NCBI GenBank assembly: GCA_910589415.1
Contig: OU342638.1
Span: forward strand, 35,437,579 to 35,501,578
Source: Malachius bipustulatus
Taxonomy: Eukaryota > Arthropoda > Insecta > Coleoptera > Melyridae
Length of the DNA stretch: 64,000 nt
Direction: 5' to 3'
Shown here: positions 24,120 to 35,269 of the stretch, piece after piece
How the letters are laid out: the number at the start of each line of letters is the position of its first letter
Position numbering within the stretch: position 1 is the first letter of the stretch
Position numbers and translations under genes: made by a program
Notes under the pieces: model-generated
The model's database searches: none
Told to the model about the DNA's origin: nothing
Seen by the model: only the letters and a program-made list of their open reading frames with translations

Positions 24120-25060
24120 AGCGCGCTCATCAGATCAGATAAGATCTGATCGGAAGGGGGGCGAAATCTAGGGCTGCCCTAGCAGCACCGCGGCACTTTA
24201 GAAATTTGCCATGATGAATGCATCAACATGTATATATCTACCGGGGCAAACAAATACTCAAACAAACATTTTAAAACAAGGAAAAAATCGCGTTATTTCT
24301 CTAAACAATAAATCGTGGTAGGGCACGTTTCTGGTCGTAGATAAATCCGCACACACCAACACACCCACACACACACTCATGCACGCTCGGAAATAAAAAT
24401 ACACATAATTTATTTAAGTTTTGCGAGGCGACAACGAGCGACGAATTTAAGAAAAGCTATCATCTTAAGTACGGGCATATTTCATATCACAGCATTAGGG
24501 CGCGGAGAGATCTGTTCTCCCGAATGCCTGGCAAAAATATTACGCGTCGTACTAATACAGGAATATATCTAAGGGTAATTTAGGACTTGTTAAGCTTAAA
24601 CGGCACCCCCTGAAATATACATTGGTTGGTTGGTAGGACCGGCAAGAAACCACCCACACGTCTGACGGAAAAAATCTTCAAGTAGGTGCGAATATGATGA
24701 CTGTTAGCACAGATATTACCCAGTTTCTTTGAATATTTCACACCATTTGACAACAGCGCATTTTCGTCTTTTATAGTTTTTTTTACGATTCACGATCAGA
24801 AATGTATGAAATCATAATATATAATAAAGTATTGATCATATATCAGGCTTAGCCCCTAATCACCTGAATCCCAGACTTTTTAAATTAAAGCATAGCGTAG
24901 TGCGCATAATGAGGAGGAGATCCATCCTGTCGTCATGTTAAAAAATTGATAATTAACAGACTTCAAGCAAGAAATTATTTCTGCAGACGGAGATACTCCC
25001 GATCTGCAAATATCAAAGAACGCTTTAACCAAAAATTTATTTTAAACAAAATTATAAATT
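24120..25060. other. Single-copy-like AT-rich DNA
   Basis: GATCAGAT (24133-24140) and ATCTGATC (24144-24151) form a small palindrome. A (CA)n-rich run is at about 24353-24378. No gene is supported. Confidence 0.4.
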
Positions 25061-25330
25061 TAAACTAAACTAAATGACAGTTGACAGTAACAGCATATAA
25101 TACATTCAAAATATTGCAGCTGTTACTGACCCAAATAACAATAAATCCAAATGACACAAACTGAAATAAAAACAATTTACAACATCAAATTAATGATGTT
25201 GATCAAATGAACCCGCTCAAATGACAGTTACTAAATGACAGTTACTGAATGACAGTCATATTTAACAGACTCGATTTTGAACTCTATTCATATTTATCCA
25301 GGTCAGATCGATTCCAAATGACACAGATTG
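25061..25330. repeat. Degenerate AATGACAGTTA-rich flank of the 142-bp array
   Basis: The words AAATGACAGTTAC, AAATGACAC and ACTGAATGACAG recur irregularly. They match the most AATGACAG-rich part of the 142-bp monomer and look like its decayed margin. Confidence 0.5.
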
Positions 25331-27490
25331 AATAATTACAATCTTAAATGACACCAGTCCAAATGACAGTCATTCAAATAACTATTGAAACTGTGACTAG
25401 TCTCGATAATTATTATTGTAGCCACCATTTAAGTCAACCATGACGTTTTCGAAAAAAAAATAAGAACAAAAGTGTCATGACCTAAATGACAGCTACGACA
25501 AATGACAATCATTCAAATAACTTATCGAAACTGTGGTAGGTCTCGATAATTATATTATTGTAGCCTCCATTTACGTCAGCCTTGACGTCTTCGATCAAAA
25601 AATAACAACAAAAGTGTCATGACCTAAATGACAGTTACGACAAATGACAGTCATTCAAATAACTTATCGAAACTGTGGTAGGTCTCGATAATTATATTAT
25701 TGTAGCCTCCATCTACGTCAACCTTGACGTCTTCGATCAAAAAATAAGAACAAAAGTGTCATGACCTAAATGACAGTTACGACAAATGACAGTCATTCAA
25801 ATATCCTTATCGAAACTGTGGTAGGTCTCGATAATTATATTATTGTAGCCTCCATTTACGTCAACCTTGACGTCTTCGATCAAAAAATAAGAACAAAAGT
25901 GTCCTGACCTAAATGACAGTTACGACAAATGACAGTCATTCAAATAACTTATCGAAACTGTGGTAGGTCTCGATAATTATATTATTGTAGCCTCCATCTA
26001 CGTCAACCTTGACGTCTTTGATCAAAAAATGAGAACAAAAGTGTCATGACCTAAATGACAGTTACGACAAATGACAGTCATTCAAATAACTTATCGAAAC
26101 TGTGGTAGGTCTCGATAATTATATTATTGTATCCTCCATCTACGTCAACCTTGACGTCTTCGATCAAAAAATAAGAACAAAAGTGTCATGACCTAAATGA
26201 CAGTAACGACAAATGACAGTCATTCAAATAACTTATCGAAACTGTGGTAGGTCTCGATAATTATATTATTGTAGCCTCCATTTACGTCAACCTTGACGTC
26301 TTCGATCAAAAAATAAGAAGAAAAGTGTCATGACCTAAATGACAGTTACGACAAATGACAGTCATTCAAATAACTTATCGAAACTGTGGTAGGTCTCGAT
26401 AATTATATTATTGTAGCCTCCATTTACGTCAACCTTGACGTCTTCGATCAAAAAATAAGAACAAAAGTGTCATGACCTAAATGACAGTTACGACAAATGA
26501 CAGTCATTCAAATAACTTATCGAAACTGTGGTAGGTCTCGATAATTATATTATTGTAGCCTCCATTTACGTCAACCTTGACGTCTTCGATCAAAAAATAA
26601 GAACAAAAGTGTCATGACCTAAATGACAGTTACGAAAAATGACAGTCATTCAAATAACTTATCGAAACTGTGGTAGGTCTCGATAATTATATTATTGTAG
26701 CCTCCATTTACGTCAACCTTGACGTCTTCGATCAAAAAATAAGAACAAAAGTGTCATGACCTAAATGACAGTTACGACAAATGACAGTCATTCAAATAAC
26801 TTATCGAAACTGTGGTAGGTCTCGATAATTATATTATTGTAGCCACCGTTTAAGTCAACCATGACGTCTTCGATCAAAAAATAAGAACAAAAGTGTCATG
26901 ACCTAAATGACAGGTACGACAAATGACAGTCATTCAAATAACTTATCGAAACTGTGGTAGGTCTCGATAATTATATTATTGTAGCCTCCATTTAAGTCAA
27001 CCATGACGTCTTCGATCAAAAAATAAGAACAAAAGTGTCATGACCTAAATGACAGTTACGACAAATGACAGTCATTCAAATAACTTATCGAAACTGTGGT
27101 AGGTCCCGATAATTATATTATTGTAGCCTCCATTTACGTCAACCTTGACGTCTTCGATCAAAAAATAAGAACAAAAGTGTCATGACCTAAATGACAGTTA
27201 CGACAAATGACAGTCATTCAAATAACTTATCGAAACTGTGGTAGGTCCCGATAATTATATTATTGTAGCCTCCATTTACGTCAACCTTGACGTCTTCGAT
27301 CAAAAAATAAGAACAAAAGTGTCATGACCTAAATGACAGTTACGACAAATGACAGTCATTCAAATAACTTATCGAAACTGTGGTAGGTCTCGATAATTAT
27401 ATTATTGTAGCCTCCATTTACGTCAGCCTTGACGTCTTCGATCAAAAAATAAGAACAAAAGTGTCATGACCTAAATGACAGCTACTCCAA
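25331..27490 (+). repeat. 142-bp tandem array, about 15 monomers
   Basis: The word GACCTAAATGACAG begins units near 25479, 25621, 25763, 25906, 26048 and onward to 27468, with spacing of 142 (once 143) bp. Monomers differ by few substitutions. Each contains ACGTCAACCTTGACGT, two 7-bp arms around CC. Each also has TTATCGA...TCGATAA, 7-bp arms around a 15-bp loop, and the palindrome GTCATGAC. There is no spacer variation, so this is a satellite and not a CRISPR array. Confidence 0.95.
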
Positions 27491-27892
27491 AAAATTGTGA
27501 TGAAAATGACAAGCTAAGCCACATTGACGGATGAAATTACTACAGTGAAAAATGACACCAATCCATTTATTGATTACCATGTCAAATGACAGTTTATCGA
27601 AACTGTGATTGGTCTCGGTATAATAATATAACTTCTATTTTTTGACTATTATCAAATTTTGCTGGCATTTTGTGAGAAAACTAAGGACTTAACGGCCAAA
27701 ATGGATTTTTTTATTCGTACCGCCGTCACCTGTGCTCAACCAAAATTACGTCCTATTCTGAGGACATCGATTTTTTCATAAAAATTTCCCTATGCGTGCT
27801 ACTAGGTAGGTATTAGGAGTACTACTCGGAAAAAAATTTGTGTCCTATTTTGATGAAAATCACAAGTCGGACAAAAGAAATTGAGGGAAACT
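27491..27892. other. Transition between the 142-bp array and the right inverted element
   Basis: A few TGACA-rich remnants (27500-27615) are followed by a sequence at 27655-27725 (GAGAAAACTAAGGACTTAACGGCC region). This part is directly repeated, diverged, at about 28215-28280. Confidence 0.4.
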
Positions 27893-28353
27893 CAAAACTG
27901 TAATCGGGTTTTCTGTAGCTATCCCTGTTTTCGAGATAGACAGGAGAAAAGTAGTTTTTCCATAGTAGTATTTTGGTGCCGATTTTTCAAAACGATTTTT
28001 TGACACGCTCATCAACTCGAGTCCTCTTTTGCTTTACTTTTCCACGTCCTGGCGTCAACCCATCGGTAACAAAAAACGATTTTTAACGATTTTTTTCTTT
28101 GTTCTGGGACGTATTAGACTTTAACAATTCCTAAACTGAAAATGGTTTTATCTTGCAACTTTACATTCTCGAGACATGACCGTCCAAAATTGAAAAAATT
28201 GCGATTTTTCGACTTTCATAAAGCTTTGCTCGCGTTTTTTGAGAAAACTAAGGACTTTACGGCCCAACTGGATTATGTTTCTTTTTTCATGGAAATTTCG
28301 AATAGAAAAATCTTCTTCCTATTTACGAAACAGCGCTCCAGGTTGCAGTTATA
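27893..28353. mobile_element. Putative small TIR element, right copy, opposite orientation
   Basis: The left edge reads AACTGTAATCGGG..CTGTAGCTATCCCTG. The right edge, reverse-complemented from 28353, reads AACTGCAACCTGGAG..CTGTTTCG. The segment 27900-28270 is the inverted counterpart of 23740-24115: shared words include CGAGTCCTCTTTTGCTTTA and its complement, and TTTTGACACGCTCATCAA and its complement. Together the two copies bracket the 142-bp array. Confidence 0.4.
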
Positions 28354-28715
28354 ATACGAATATAGGTAAGTTGACATCTGTCACTCTACCCAGGTGACAT
28401 TTCAGGAGAGGTTGGAAGGAGCGCGCTTTAGAAGTAGAGGAGTGGAGTGAGAATGGTGGGATATGGCACTGGCACCGGCACTGCTAGCTGCGTCGAGGGT
28501 GGAAAGGAGGGAAAAGGGATGAAGTGCAAAGGGGCACTTCTAGTAGACAATTGAAGAGTTCTAGGCCCTACAGAATCAAGTGTGTCCTAATGAGCAACGC
28601 TACGAGCGTCAGGCAAGGTTGATAAACGCTGCGGAGGTATTTCTTATAAAAATTTTAACGCCTTAAAGAGAATTTTTGGGTCAAATAAAATCGTTCCTCG
28701 TCTATATAATATAAT
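28354..28715. other. Single-copy-like DNA, GC-richer
   Basis: A G-rich purine stretch (about 28400-28530) includes GGCACTGGCACCGGCACTG. No open frame or RNA gene is recognised. Confidence 0.35.
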
Positions 28716-28912
28716 ATATAGGGTGAGCCAAAAATTATTCAAGCAACATGTTTTTTCTTTCTTCGATTCATGGGACTTACAAAATTTGAAAAAAAAAAAA
28801 CGTTTTTAGGAAATTAACATCTTAGAAAAATTATCATAATTTTGGCATAAGATGTGGGAAATAAAAATAATATTTCATAACCTAATTTTTTAAACACAGG
28901 GTACAGAAAATT
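28716..28912. mobile_element. Possible transposon end, TATAGGGTGAGCCAAAAATTA
   Basis: A sequence beginning TAGGGTGAGCCAAAAATTAT (from about 28719) resembles the GGGTG termini common in small insect DNA elements. A second CACAGGGTACAG word is at about 28896, in the same orientation. No matching inverted end was found, so this may be a fragment. Confidence 0.2.
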
Positions 28913-28995
28913 ATGATGGGCAGTGATTTGAACCCATGCACACGTCATCTCCTATTAAATTCCAAATATCCTTGTCCTAAGGTCAGCAGGCTATT
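28913..28995 (-). repeat. tRNA-like (SINE head?) sequence with B-box
   Basis: On the minus strand GGGTTCAAATC (28925-28935) matches the pol III B-box well. TAGCCTGCTGACC (28981-28993), 45 bp upstream, is a weak A-box. No tRNA cloverleaf is convincing, so a tRNA-derived SINE remnant is more likely than a tRNA gene. Confidence 0.25.
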
Positions 28996-29284
28996 GTACA
29001 GTGATAAAAACAATATCGTTCCGCAACCATTGAGGATCGACTACTCGAAGTTACGATCTTCACCTTTCCCATTCACTCTCTCTCCCTCTTTCAGACTTGG
29101 AGCTCGGAGCTCATGGTCCTTGAGCCCCGATCGATATGGCTCTGTTATAATAATTCGAGCGATTTTTTTGGGTAAATCGAACAGAATTTTCTGGCACACA
29201 TATTCAATTATGAATATTTTCTCCATTTTTGAAATTAGCTTTTCTGAAATTTTTCATGATCATATTGTATCAGAATAGCTGCCT

Positions 29285-30335
29285 GTTGTGAAAATTTCAG
29301 TTCAATTCCTTGGAAAACGTACCACAAAATCAAAGTTGTTAAGACCGATTTTTTACCTACGCCACTGTTGTGTTTTTTACACCGTACCACGTATCTCGAT
29401 TTTTCTCGGTAACGGTACATCGCGGAGAGATTCTGTTCACATTTTCTTTTAAGGGAAGTATAGACGTACAAAATTTATGGAAATCGTTTTTCGAAAAAAA
29501 ATTAAGTGAGCGGCAATCACCCCTTTAAAAACATTAAAAATAACTTCTTTGTTTCATTGTTTCAAGAAAGTAACCCTTTCGCGGATGACTTATTGGACTT
29601 ATTATTATTTTGAAAATTAAAAAAGGCGCTCCTGCTTCAGTCATTCGAAAAAAACTCGAGCGGATTATTATTTTTGAAATTTGAAAAATTGCTCTCAAAT
29701 TTCAAAAATATTTTCCGCGCTTCGCGCCACGTTTGGTCCCTCTATTTGCTCTCTTTCGCAAATAACTTGAAGTTAATATTTTGAGGATTGAACACAAATA
29801 CTCTGTTAGATTTGACAGCTGTCAATAACTGTCAATAACGCAAACAACTTGAACGAGTAATTTTTGTGATTTTGTATTTTTTTTGTAAATTTACACAATT
29901 TTGAATCTAATGAAACTGCAAGAAGGGTAGAAGGCTCGAAGCCCCCCGTAGGTCAAGATCTTGGAAGAGATCTTGTTACGCTGTCTATTCCAAAAATTTC
30001 AGTTCAATTCCCCTGAAAACAAGCCCCAAAATCAAAATTGTTAAGACCGTGTTTCTATCTACGCCACTGCTGTTTTTTTACACCGTACCACCTATTTCGA
30101 TTTTTCTCGGTAACGGTACATCGCGGAGAAATTTTGTTGACGATGTTTTGTAGGGAAAGCATAGACGTACAAACTTTATGGAAATCGTTTTTCGAAAAAA
30201 AAAAAAATAAGTGAGCGGAAATCACCATTAAAAAAAACATTAAAAGTAGCTTCTTTGTTTCATTTATTTTTCGCGAATAATTTTGACGGATTATTATTTT
30301 AGAAATCAAGAAAAGTGCCCTGTCCTATTTGACAG
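29285..30335 (+). repeat. Two direct diverged copies of a ~350-bp dispersed repeat
   Basis: Copy 1 begins at about 29290 and copy 2 at about 29993, an offset of about 703 bp. Shared words include AATTTCAGTTCAATTCC, CTACGCCACTG, TTTTTCTCGGTAACGGTACA, TCGCGGAGA and TATGGAAATCGTTTTTCGAA. Similarity resumes after the core with ATTATTATTTT then AAAGG(C)GC/AAAGTGCCC. A related word (AAAATTTCAGT..ATGCCACCTAC) is near 48410-48470. Coding potential is not recognised. Confidence 0.75.
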
Positions 30336-30379
30336 GTGTCAAAAACCATTCGCATTATAACCTTTAAATAACAAATAAA

Positions 30380-30480
30380 TTCGATTTTTTTTTGCCGGTG
30401 CTTAGGGGCTTAGGTATAAGATTCGCAGTACTAATAAGTTGCTACGGCCACCACCGATAAGGTTTGAATCCCAGTCTCGA
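30380..30480 (+). repeat. tRNA-like B-box sequence
   Basis: GGTTTGAATCCCAG at about 30461-30474 resembles a B-box and T-arm. The upstream GCTTAGGGGCTTAGG is a poor A-box. It could be a SINE remnant or chance. Confidence 0.2.
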
Positions 30481-30624
30481 ATGGATGTTTTTGTTTGTCT
30501 ATCCAACTATCTATTTAGTAAACTTACATCTGGATAGAAGATTTAGATCTCGAAGCCCAAAATTACCGTCGTAATTTTGACGGTATGTATTTTGACTGAA
30601 AAAAACTTTTTCTAAATTTCTATC

Positions 30625-30629
30625 ACATT
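30625..30629. repeat. Target-site duplication ACATT, left
   Basis: ACATT directly precedes the left LTR and is repeated directly after the right LTR (36552-36556). Five bases is the usual duplication length for LTR elements of this group. Confidence 0.9.
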
Positions 30630-31145
30630 TGTACGGTTTAGGTACACAAAGAACGAATAATGAACTGTATAAATTAATAGACACACATTAAATTAATCTT
30701 TTAATGCAAAACTAGTAATTTTACACAATGCTGTAGAACAACCAATCAATTTAAATGTAATTTCTAATTATGTAGACGATTATAATATGATTAAACGATT
30801 TAGTAAGATGAATAATTTGAATTAAGTCGGAGTAGGTATGTAGGTATTTATTTAGTCTGACGAACGAACGATACGAAATAATACGAATATTAGAGACAGC
30901 AGGACTTCTGTCCTGGTCAACGAACGAAAAGCGAATCTCGCTTTGCACACCTGACGCAGGCAAGCAAGGGTTACATTTTTACTTTTTCCCTATTCCACGA
31001 AGACCACCTAAGAAGTGCATCTCCCGGATCGATATTTAACAGAAAATTCGACATTTCAGTTCTTCTTCATCCTAAACTGTGTCTACATAAACATAGACAG
31101 TGTCTACATGATTTAACTAATTTAAAAACAGCTCAATCTGCAACA
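30630..31145 (-). repeat. 3' LTR of the Bel/Pao element
   Basis: It is 516 bp long and matches the other LTR over its whole length as read. On the element strand AATAAA is present (plus 30847-30852), a candidate polyadenylation signal in R. A short internal inverted repeat GTGTCTACATAAACATAGACAG is split around 31080-31110. The 70-codon frame inside is present in both LTRs and is not a gene. Confidence 0.93.
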
Positions 31146-31157
31146 TATTCCCCCCCT
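31146..31157 (-). other. Polypurine tract
   Basis: On the element strand AAGGGGGGAATA lies immediately before the 3' LTR. That is the position and composition expected for the plus-strand primer. Confidence 0.8.
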
Positions 31158-31318
31158 TGGAGTCTCTGACTTCAATAACACTAAATAATTTTTTTTTCTC
31201 ATACGAAAATTTTCAACATATAATTGCGGTTCTCTCTCGAACGAAATAATAATATTTTTTCTTATTTTAAAATCGTAGAACGAATAGACAAATAGTCTCG
31301 AAATTATTACTTGCATTG

Positions 31319-34300
31319 TTAATCTTGATTTGGCAGAGGGCAAACCTTTGAAATACTTCTTATGAAATTTCCCCCCTGAGTTTTTAATTTAACCCGAGGT
31401 TTAACCATTCGAACTTTGCCGTCAACACCAGGGACGACCTCCATAACTCTAGCTCTTGGCCATTTCAATGGAGGAGTATTTTCTTCTTTTATTAAAACGA
31501 GATCGTTAATTTTTAAATTTTCTGAATAGTTTAACCACTTCGGACGATTTTGTAACCGATTTAAATACTCAACAGACCACCGTTTCCAGAAATCATGTTG
31601 AATTTTAATGCAATGTTGCCATTGTGATAGTCGATTTAATTTTATATGCGAAACATCCTTTTTTGAATATAATACACGCAAATATACGCAGGCGCCATAA
31701 GCTTTTAAGCTGGCGTCACAAAATCCGTGGATTTCGATACTTTCGATTGACAAATTTAAAGTTAGATTCCTCGGAATCTTCACCTCTTTTAGACACGGTA
31801 GCGAGAAGAAAAATTTATTCCATTCCGACATTAAATTATCTGGGAGATTATCATCCCACTCAATTTTTCTGATCCATATTTTCTGCATAATTAATTTTGC
31901 AGTTACTACGACGGGACCTAACAATCCAATAGGATCGAAGATTGAAGCAATTTTCGACAGAACTTCTCTTTTTGTGTAATTTTTAATTTCCTTAAATTCG
32001 GGCAGTGCCATTACGAGAAAGTCTTCATGAGAATTCCATTGCAAGCCAAGTACCTTACTAGACGAACTTTCATTTTGAATGTCGTAATTATTTTTCGAAT
32101 TTTTTTGATTTGAATCAACTTGGAAATCCTCATTCGAATTATTTTCCTTGAACTCTGTAGAAAAATCTTTGACATTTGAATGCCACTTATGTAACTTAAA
32201 TCCTGCGGTATTTAATAAACTAATTAATTGCGAAGAAGTTTCGATTAATTCATTTTTCGAATTTGAACTGGCGAGCACATCATCGACGTATGTTTGCGAA
32301 AGTAACATTTTTGACGCAAGCGGGTAAGTTTGCGATTCTTTTTCAGCCAGTTCTTTTAAACATCTAGTGGCAGCAAAGGGCGCGAAATTCGTACCATACG
32401 TTATTGTTAATAACTCTAAACATTGTAAAGGTTCATTTTCATTTTCACGCCACAGGATGTTCTGTAAAAATGTGTGATTCGGATTTACACGAATCTGGCG
32501 GTACATTTTTTCAATGTCCGCAATGACTACGAAAGTACCTATCCGAAATCTACATATGATATCGAACAATTCCGGTTGTACCGTATAGCCTTTTAATAAA
32601 ATATCATTAAGCGATAAACCCGATGAAGTTTTCATCGAAGCGTCAAAAACAACACGCAATTTTGTTGTTTCACTATCTTCACGTATAACTGCGTGATGGG
32701 GCATAAAATATTTATTTTCTCCTCTCTCATTATGAGAACTTAGAGGGACGATTTTTGCATGATTTAAGTTTACATATTCATCGATAAATTGTTTATATTT
32801 TAATTTTAAATTTGGATCTCTTAGAAATCGTTTTTCGAGACCAGCAAATCGTTTTCTTGCTTGCAAAAACGATTCAGCTAAATTACACGATTTATTTTCT
32901 TGATTTTTAAATGGCAAATTTATTTGAAATCGTCCATTTTCTAATCGAATCGTCGTTTCTTTAAAAATTTCTTCCGATTTTGCATTTTCGGGACTTAAAA
33001 TTGTTTTCTCTTCGATGTCTTCTATCTCCCAAAATTTTTGTAACAGTTCATCGCTACTCGATGACGTATTTAAAAAAGAACAACAATTGGGTGAACTATT
33101 CCCTAGTTCATTATACGAATTAATATTAGAATGCTTTGGCTTATTATTTGCCAATTTACCGCCGACGACATATCCTAAGAGTGTACTAAAAAGGGTTGGC
33201 ATATCCGCCCCTAATTTAATCACTCCTGGAACGATTAAATCATAATAGACGTCTGCTCCTAGCAAGATGTCGATTTTCGACGAGACATAAAACTTTGGAT
33301 CAGCTAACATAATGTGATCCGGTATTTTTAAATTTGATACGTTTAGAGTAGTTTGCGGTAGTTCGCAAGTTATATTTTCCAATACTGCACACGAAACTTT
33401 GAACGAATTTTTTCTATGAACGTTTGACTTAATGGTTAAATCAACCATCTCATTTGATTGAGCATTTATTTGCGAGATTCCTGATATTTGCAATTCTTTA
33501 CGATAAGTATTCGAATTTAATTTGTCTAGCAATTCTTTTGTGCACATGCTAATCTGACTTGCCGAATCCAGTAAGCACCTAGCCGAAACTGGATCGCCGT
33601 TGCGACTATAAATTGTTACCACTGCCGTGGCTAGTACGATTTGCGAATTATTTTCCGAATAAGTGGAAAACGATAACGAACTTTCGGGTTTATTTTCTTT
33701 ATTTTCATTTTCATTTACGATACTTTTTTGCTTGTGACCGTCTTGCGACCTTGATTCTAATTGACTCGAATTCTTTTGATTTACGATTTGTCCCGATTCT
33801 TTATTTTCTGGCGTTGATTGATTTGAATTATTATTAGTTGAATAATGTTTATTTTGATATTGGTTTACACCATACGTACGATTTTGACGATTAATTGTGC
33901 CTGAATTAGGTTTATGGAGATCCTGCCACTGGCTGCGACTTTCTGTGCGACGAATTTGAAAATTTCTAGGATTTGAATGAACTTCTCGATCAAAATTGAT
34001 ATGAAGTAGAGTATTATGCCTTTTGCCACATTGCCAACAATTATTCCCAGTGCAAGTATCATCGAACGAATGTTTCCTAAACAGACATATTTTGCAAAAA
34101 CCTCGAGAGGTTATAAAGTTATTTCTTTCCTGAATAGTTAATTGTTTAAATTTATAACATTTATAAATCGAATGATTCTCTGAGCAAAAATTACAAATTA
34201 AATAGGATTGATTTCCTGTCACATTTCCTGTCTGTTGTTGATTCGAATTATGAGTTGAACTAATAAAATGATTAATTTTCCTAATCGGTGTAGGACTAGT

Positions 34301-35269
34301 GCCTTTTGTTGCATCTATTTCCTCTAATGCTTTGCATTGCTTTTCTAAAAAGTTAATAAATTCTTTTAACGTTGGTAGGTTCTTGGTATCTCGATGTAAG
34401 CAATAAGCCTTTTGCAATTGAAAATCCAATTTCTTGGAGAAAATGTGAATTAAAATTAAGTCCCAAGAATTTACGGGTACATTTAAATTTTCCAAACTTT
34501 CGATATTTTGATTAATATGAGTTAAGAACTCCCTCAGGTTTTGAGCCTTTGGCTTCAATAAATTAGGTAAGTTTTCGAATAAATTGGTGATGTGCGCCTC
34601 GATTATCGCATACGTGTTTTTATATCTATTTTCTAACAACTTAATTGCAGTTTGTAAATTCGAGCTTACCAACGACAAATTCTGTATTAAAGACAGTGCT
34701 TCGCCTCTCAAATATCCCTTAAGATAAATTAGTTTTTCGATATTATCTAAATCCTCATTATTTATGATGAGTTTAGTAAACAGATCATGAAAACTATTCC
34801 ACTCTGCAGCATCACCTGAAAAAATTGGAATTTTGATTTCGGGCAGCTTAACTGTTTGAGAATTTGCACCCTTTGTATTTATACTTGTCGTAACACCCTG
34901 AACTAATTCGGCTACAAATTCTTTATTCGATTGTTGTAAATTCGATACGAAATTCTGAAATTCTACGTTTCCATCTAATCTAGGTTGTTGGGTGCTTAGA
35001 CTAGTTAACTCTTCAATTTTGTTTTCTAACTTCGAAAACAAATTACAAAATTTACTCTCTACATCCTCACTATCTTTAGTGGCATCTTCTTTAATCTCTG
35101 CGATCGATTCTTGTATATTTACATAACTCTGATAAGCTGCTATTAAATTTCTTTTGCGAATTTCGATTTGATTTTTATTATTTTCATTTTTTAAATTCTC
35201 ATCAACCCACGTTTCGATTTTTGTAATTAATCCTTTCGCGTAACCCCTCTTTTTCTTCAAATTATCCAT
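31319..35269 (-). CDS. Gag-Pol polyprotein of Bel/Pao retrotransposon, internally deleted
   Basis: The frame is 1316 codons, from ATG at 35269 to a stop at 31319-31321, uninterrupted. Residues 140-310 are a Pao-type Gag core (FSGDAAEWNSFHDLF at 150-164). Residues 359-371 form C-x2-C-x3-H-x4-C, followed by further Cys/His pairs to about 423, a nucleic-acid-binding region. The aspartic protease active site is LLDSAS at 566-571 (Asp568). Reverse transcriptase spans about 775-1130, with catalytic Asp918 (VIADIEKMY) and YVDD at 994-997. RNase H begins at GFCDAS (Asp1185) but stops near residue 1198. The protein then continues directly with the domain that normally follows integrase (WQHCIKIQHDFWKRW at 1219-1233, WPRARV at 1272-1277). 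So the remaining RNase H residues, the integrase zinc-binding and DDE core domains are absent while the frame is kept. It could supply Gag, protease and RT but should not integrate its own cDNA. Confidence 0.93.
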   Translation of the reverse strand: MDNLKKKRGYAKGLITKIETWVDENLKNENNKNQIEIRKRNLIAAYQSYVNIQESIAEIKEDATKDSEDVESKFCNLFSKLENKIEELTSLSTQQPRLDGNVEFQNFVSNLQQSNKEFVAELVQGVTTSINTKGANSQTVKLPEIKIPIFSGDAAEWNSFHDLFTKLIINNEDLDNIEKLIYLKGYLRGEALSLIQNLSLVSSNLQTAIKLLENRYKNTYAIIEAHITNLFENLPNLLKPKAQNLREFLTHINQNIESLENLNVPVNSWDLILIHIFSKKLDFQLQKAYCLHRDTKNLPTLKEFINFLEKQCKALEEIDATKGTSPTPIRKINHFISSTHNSNQQQTGNVTGNQSYLICNFCSENHSIYKCYKFKQLTIQERNNFITSRGFCKICLFRKHSFDDTCTGNNCWQCGKRHNTLLHINFDREVHSNPRNFQIRRTESRSQWQDLHKPNSGTINRQNRTYGVNQYQNKHYSTNNNSNQSTPENKESGQIVNQKNSSQLESRSQDGHKQKSIVNENENKENKPESSLSFSTYSENNSQIVLATAVVTIYSRNGDPVSARCLLDSASQISMCTKELLDKLNSNTYRKELQISGISQINAQSNEMVDLTIKSNVHRKNSFKVSCAVLENITCELPQTTLNVSNLKIPDHIMLADPKFYVSSKIDILLGADVYYDLIVPGVIKLGADMPTLFSTLLGYVVGGKLANNKPKHSNINSYNELGNSSPNCCSFLNTSSSSDELLQKFWEIEDIEEKTILSPENAKSEEIFKETTIRLENGRFQINLPFKNQENKSCNLAESFLQARKRFAGLEKRFLRDPNLKLKYKQFIDEYVNLNHAKIVPLSSHNERGENKYFMPHHAVIREDSETTKLRVVFDASMKTSSGLSLNDILLKGYTVQPELFDIICRFRIGTFVVIADIEKMYRQIRVNPNHTFLQNILWRENENEPLQCLELLTITYGTNFAPFAATRCLKELAEKESQTYPLASKMLLSQTYVDDVLASSNSKNELIETSSQLISLLNTAGFKLHKWHSNVKDFSTEFKENNSNEDFQVDSNQKNSKNNYDIQNESSSSKVLGLQWNSHEDFLVMALPEFKEIKNYTKREVLSKIASIFDPIGLLGPVVVTAKLIMQKIWIRKIEWDDNLPDNLMSEWNKFFFSLPCLKEVKIPRNLTLNLSIESIEIHGFCDASLKAYGACVYLRVLYSKKDVSHIKLNRLSQWQHCIKIQHDFWKRWSVEYLNRLQNRPKWLNYSENLKINDLVLIKEENTPPLKWPRARVMEVVPGVDGKVRMVKPRVKLKTQGGNFIRSISKVCPLPNQD

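Noticed and set aside
25331..27490. Regular 142-bp repeats considered as a CRISPR array
   Set aside because: The whole unit repeats, with no unique spacers, no cas genes and eukaryotic context.
30751..30963. 70-codon frame present twice (also 36157-36369)
   Set aside because: It lies inside the LTR and is duplicated only because the LTR is.
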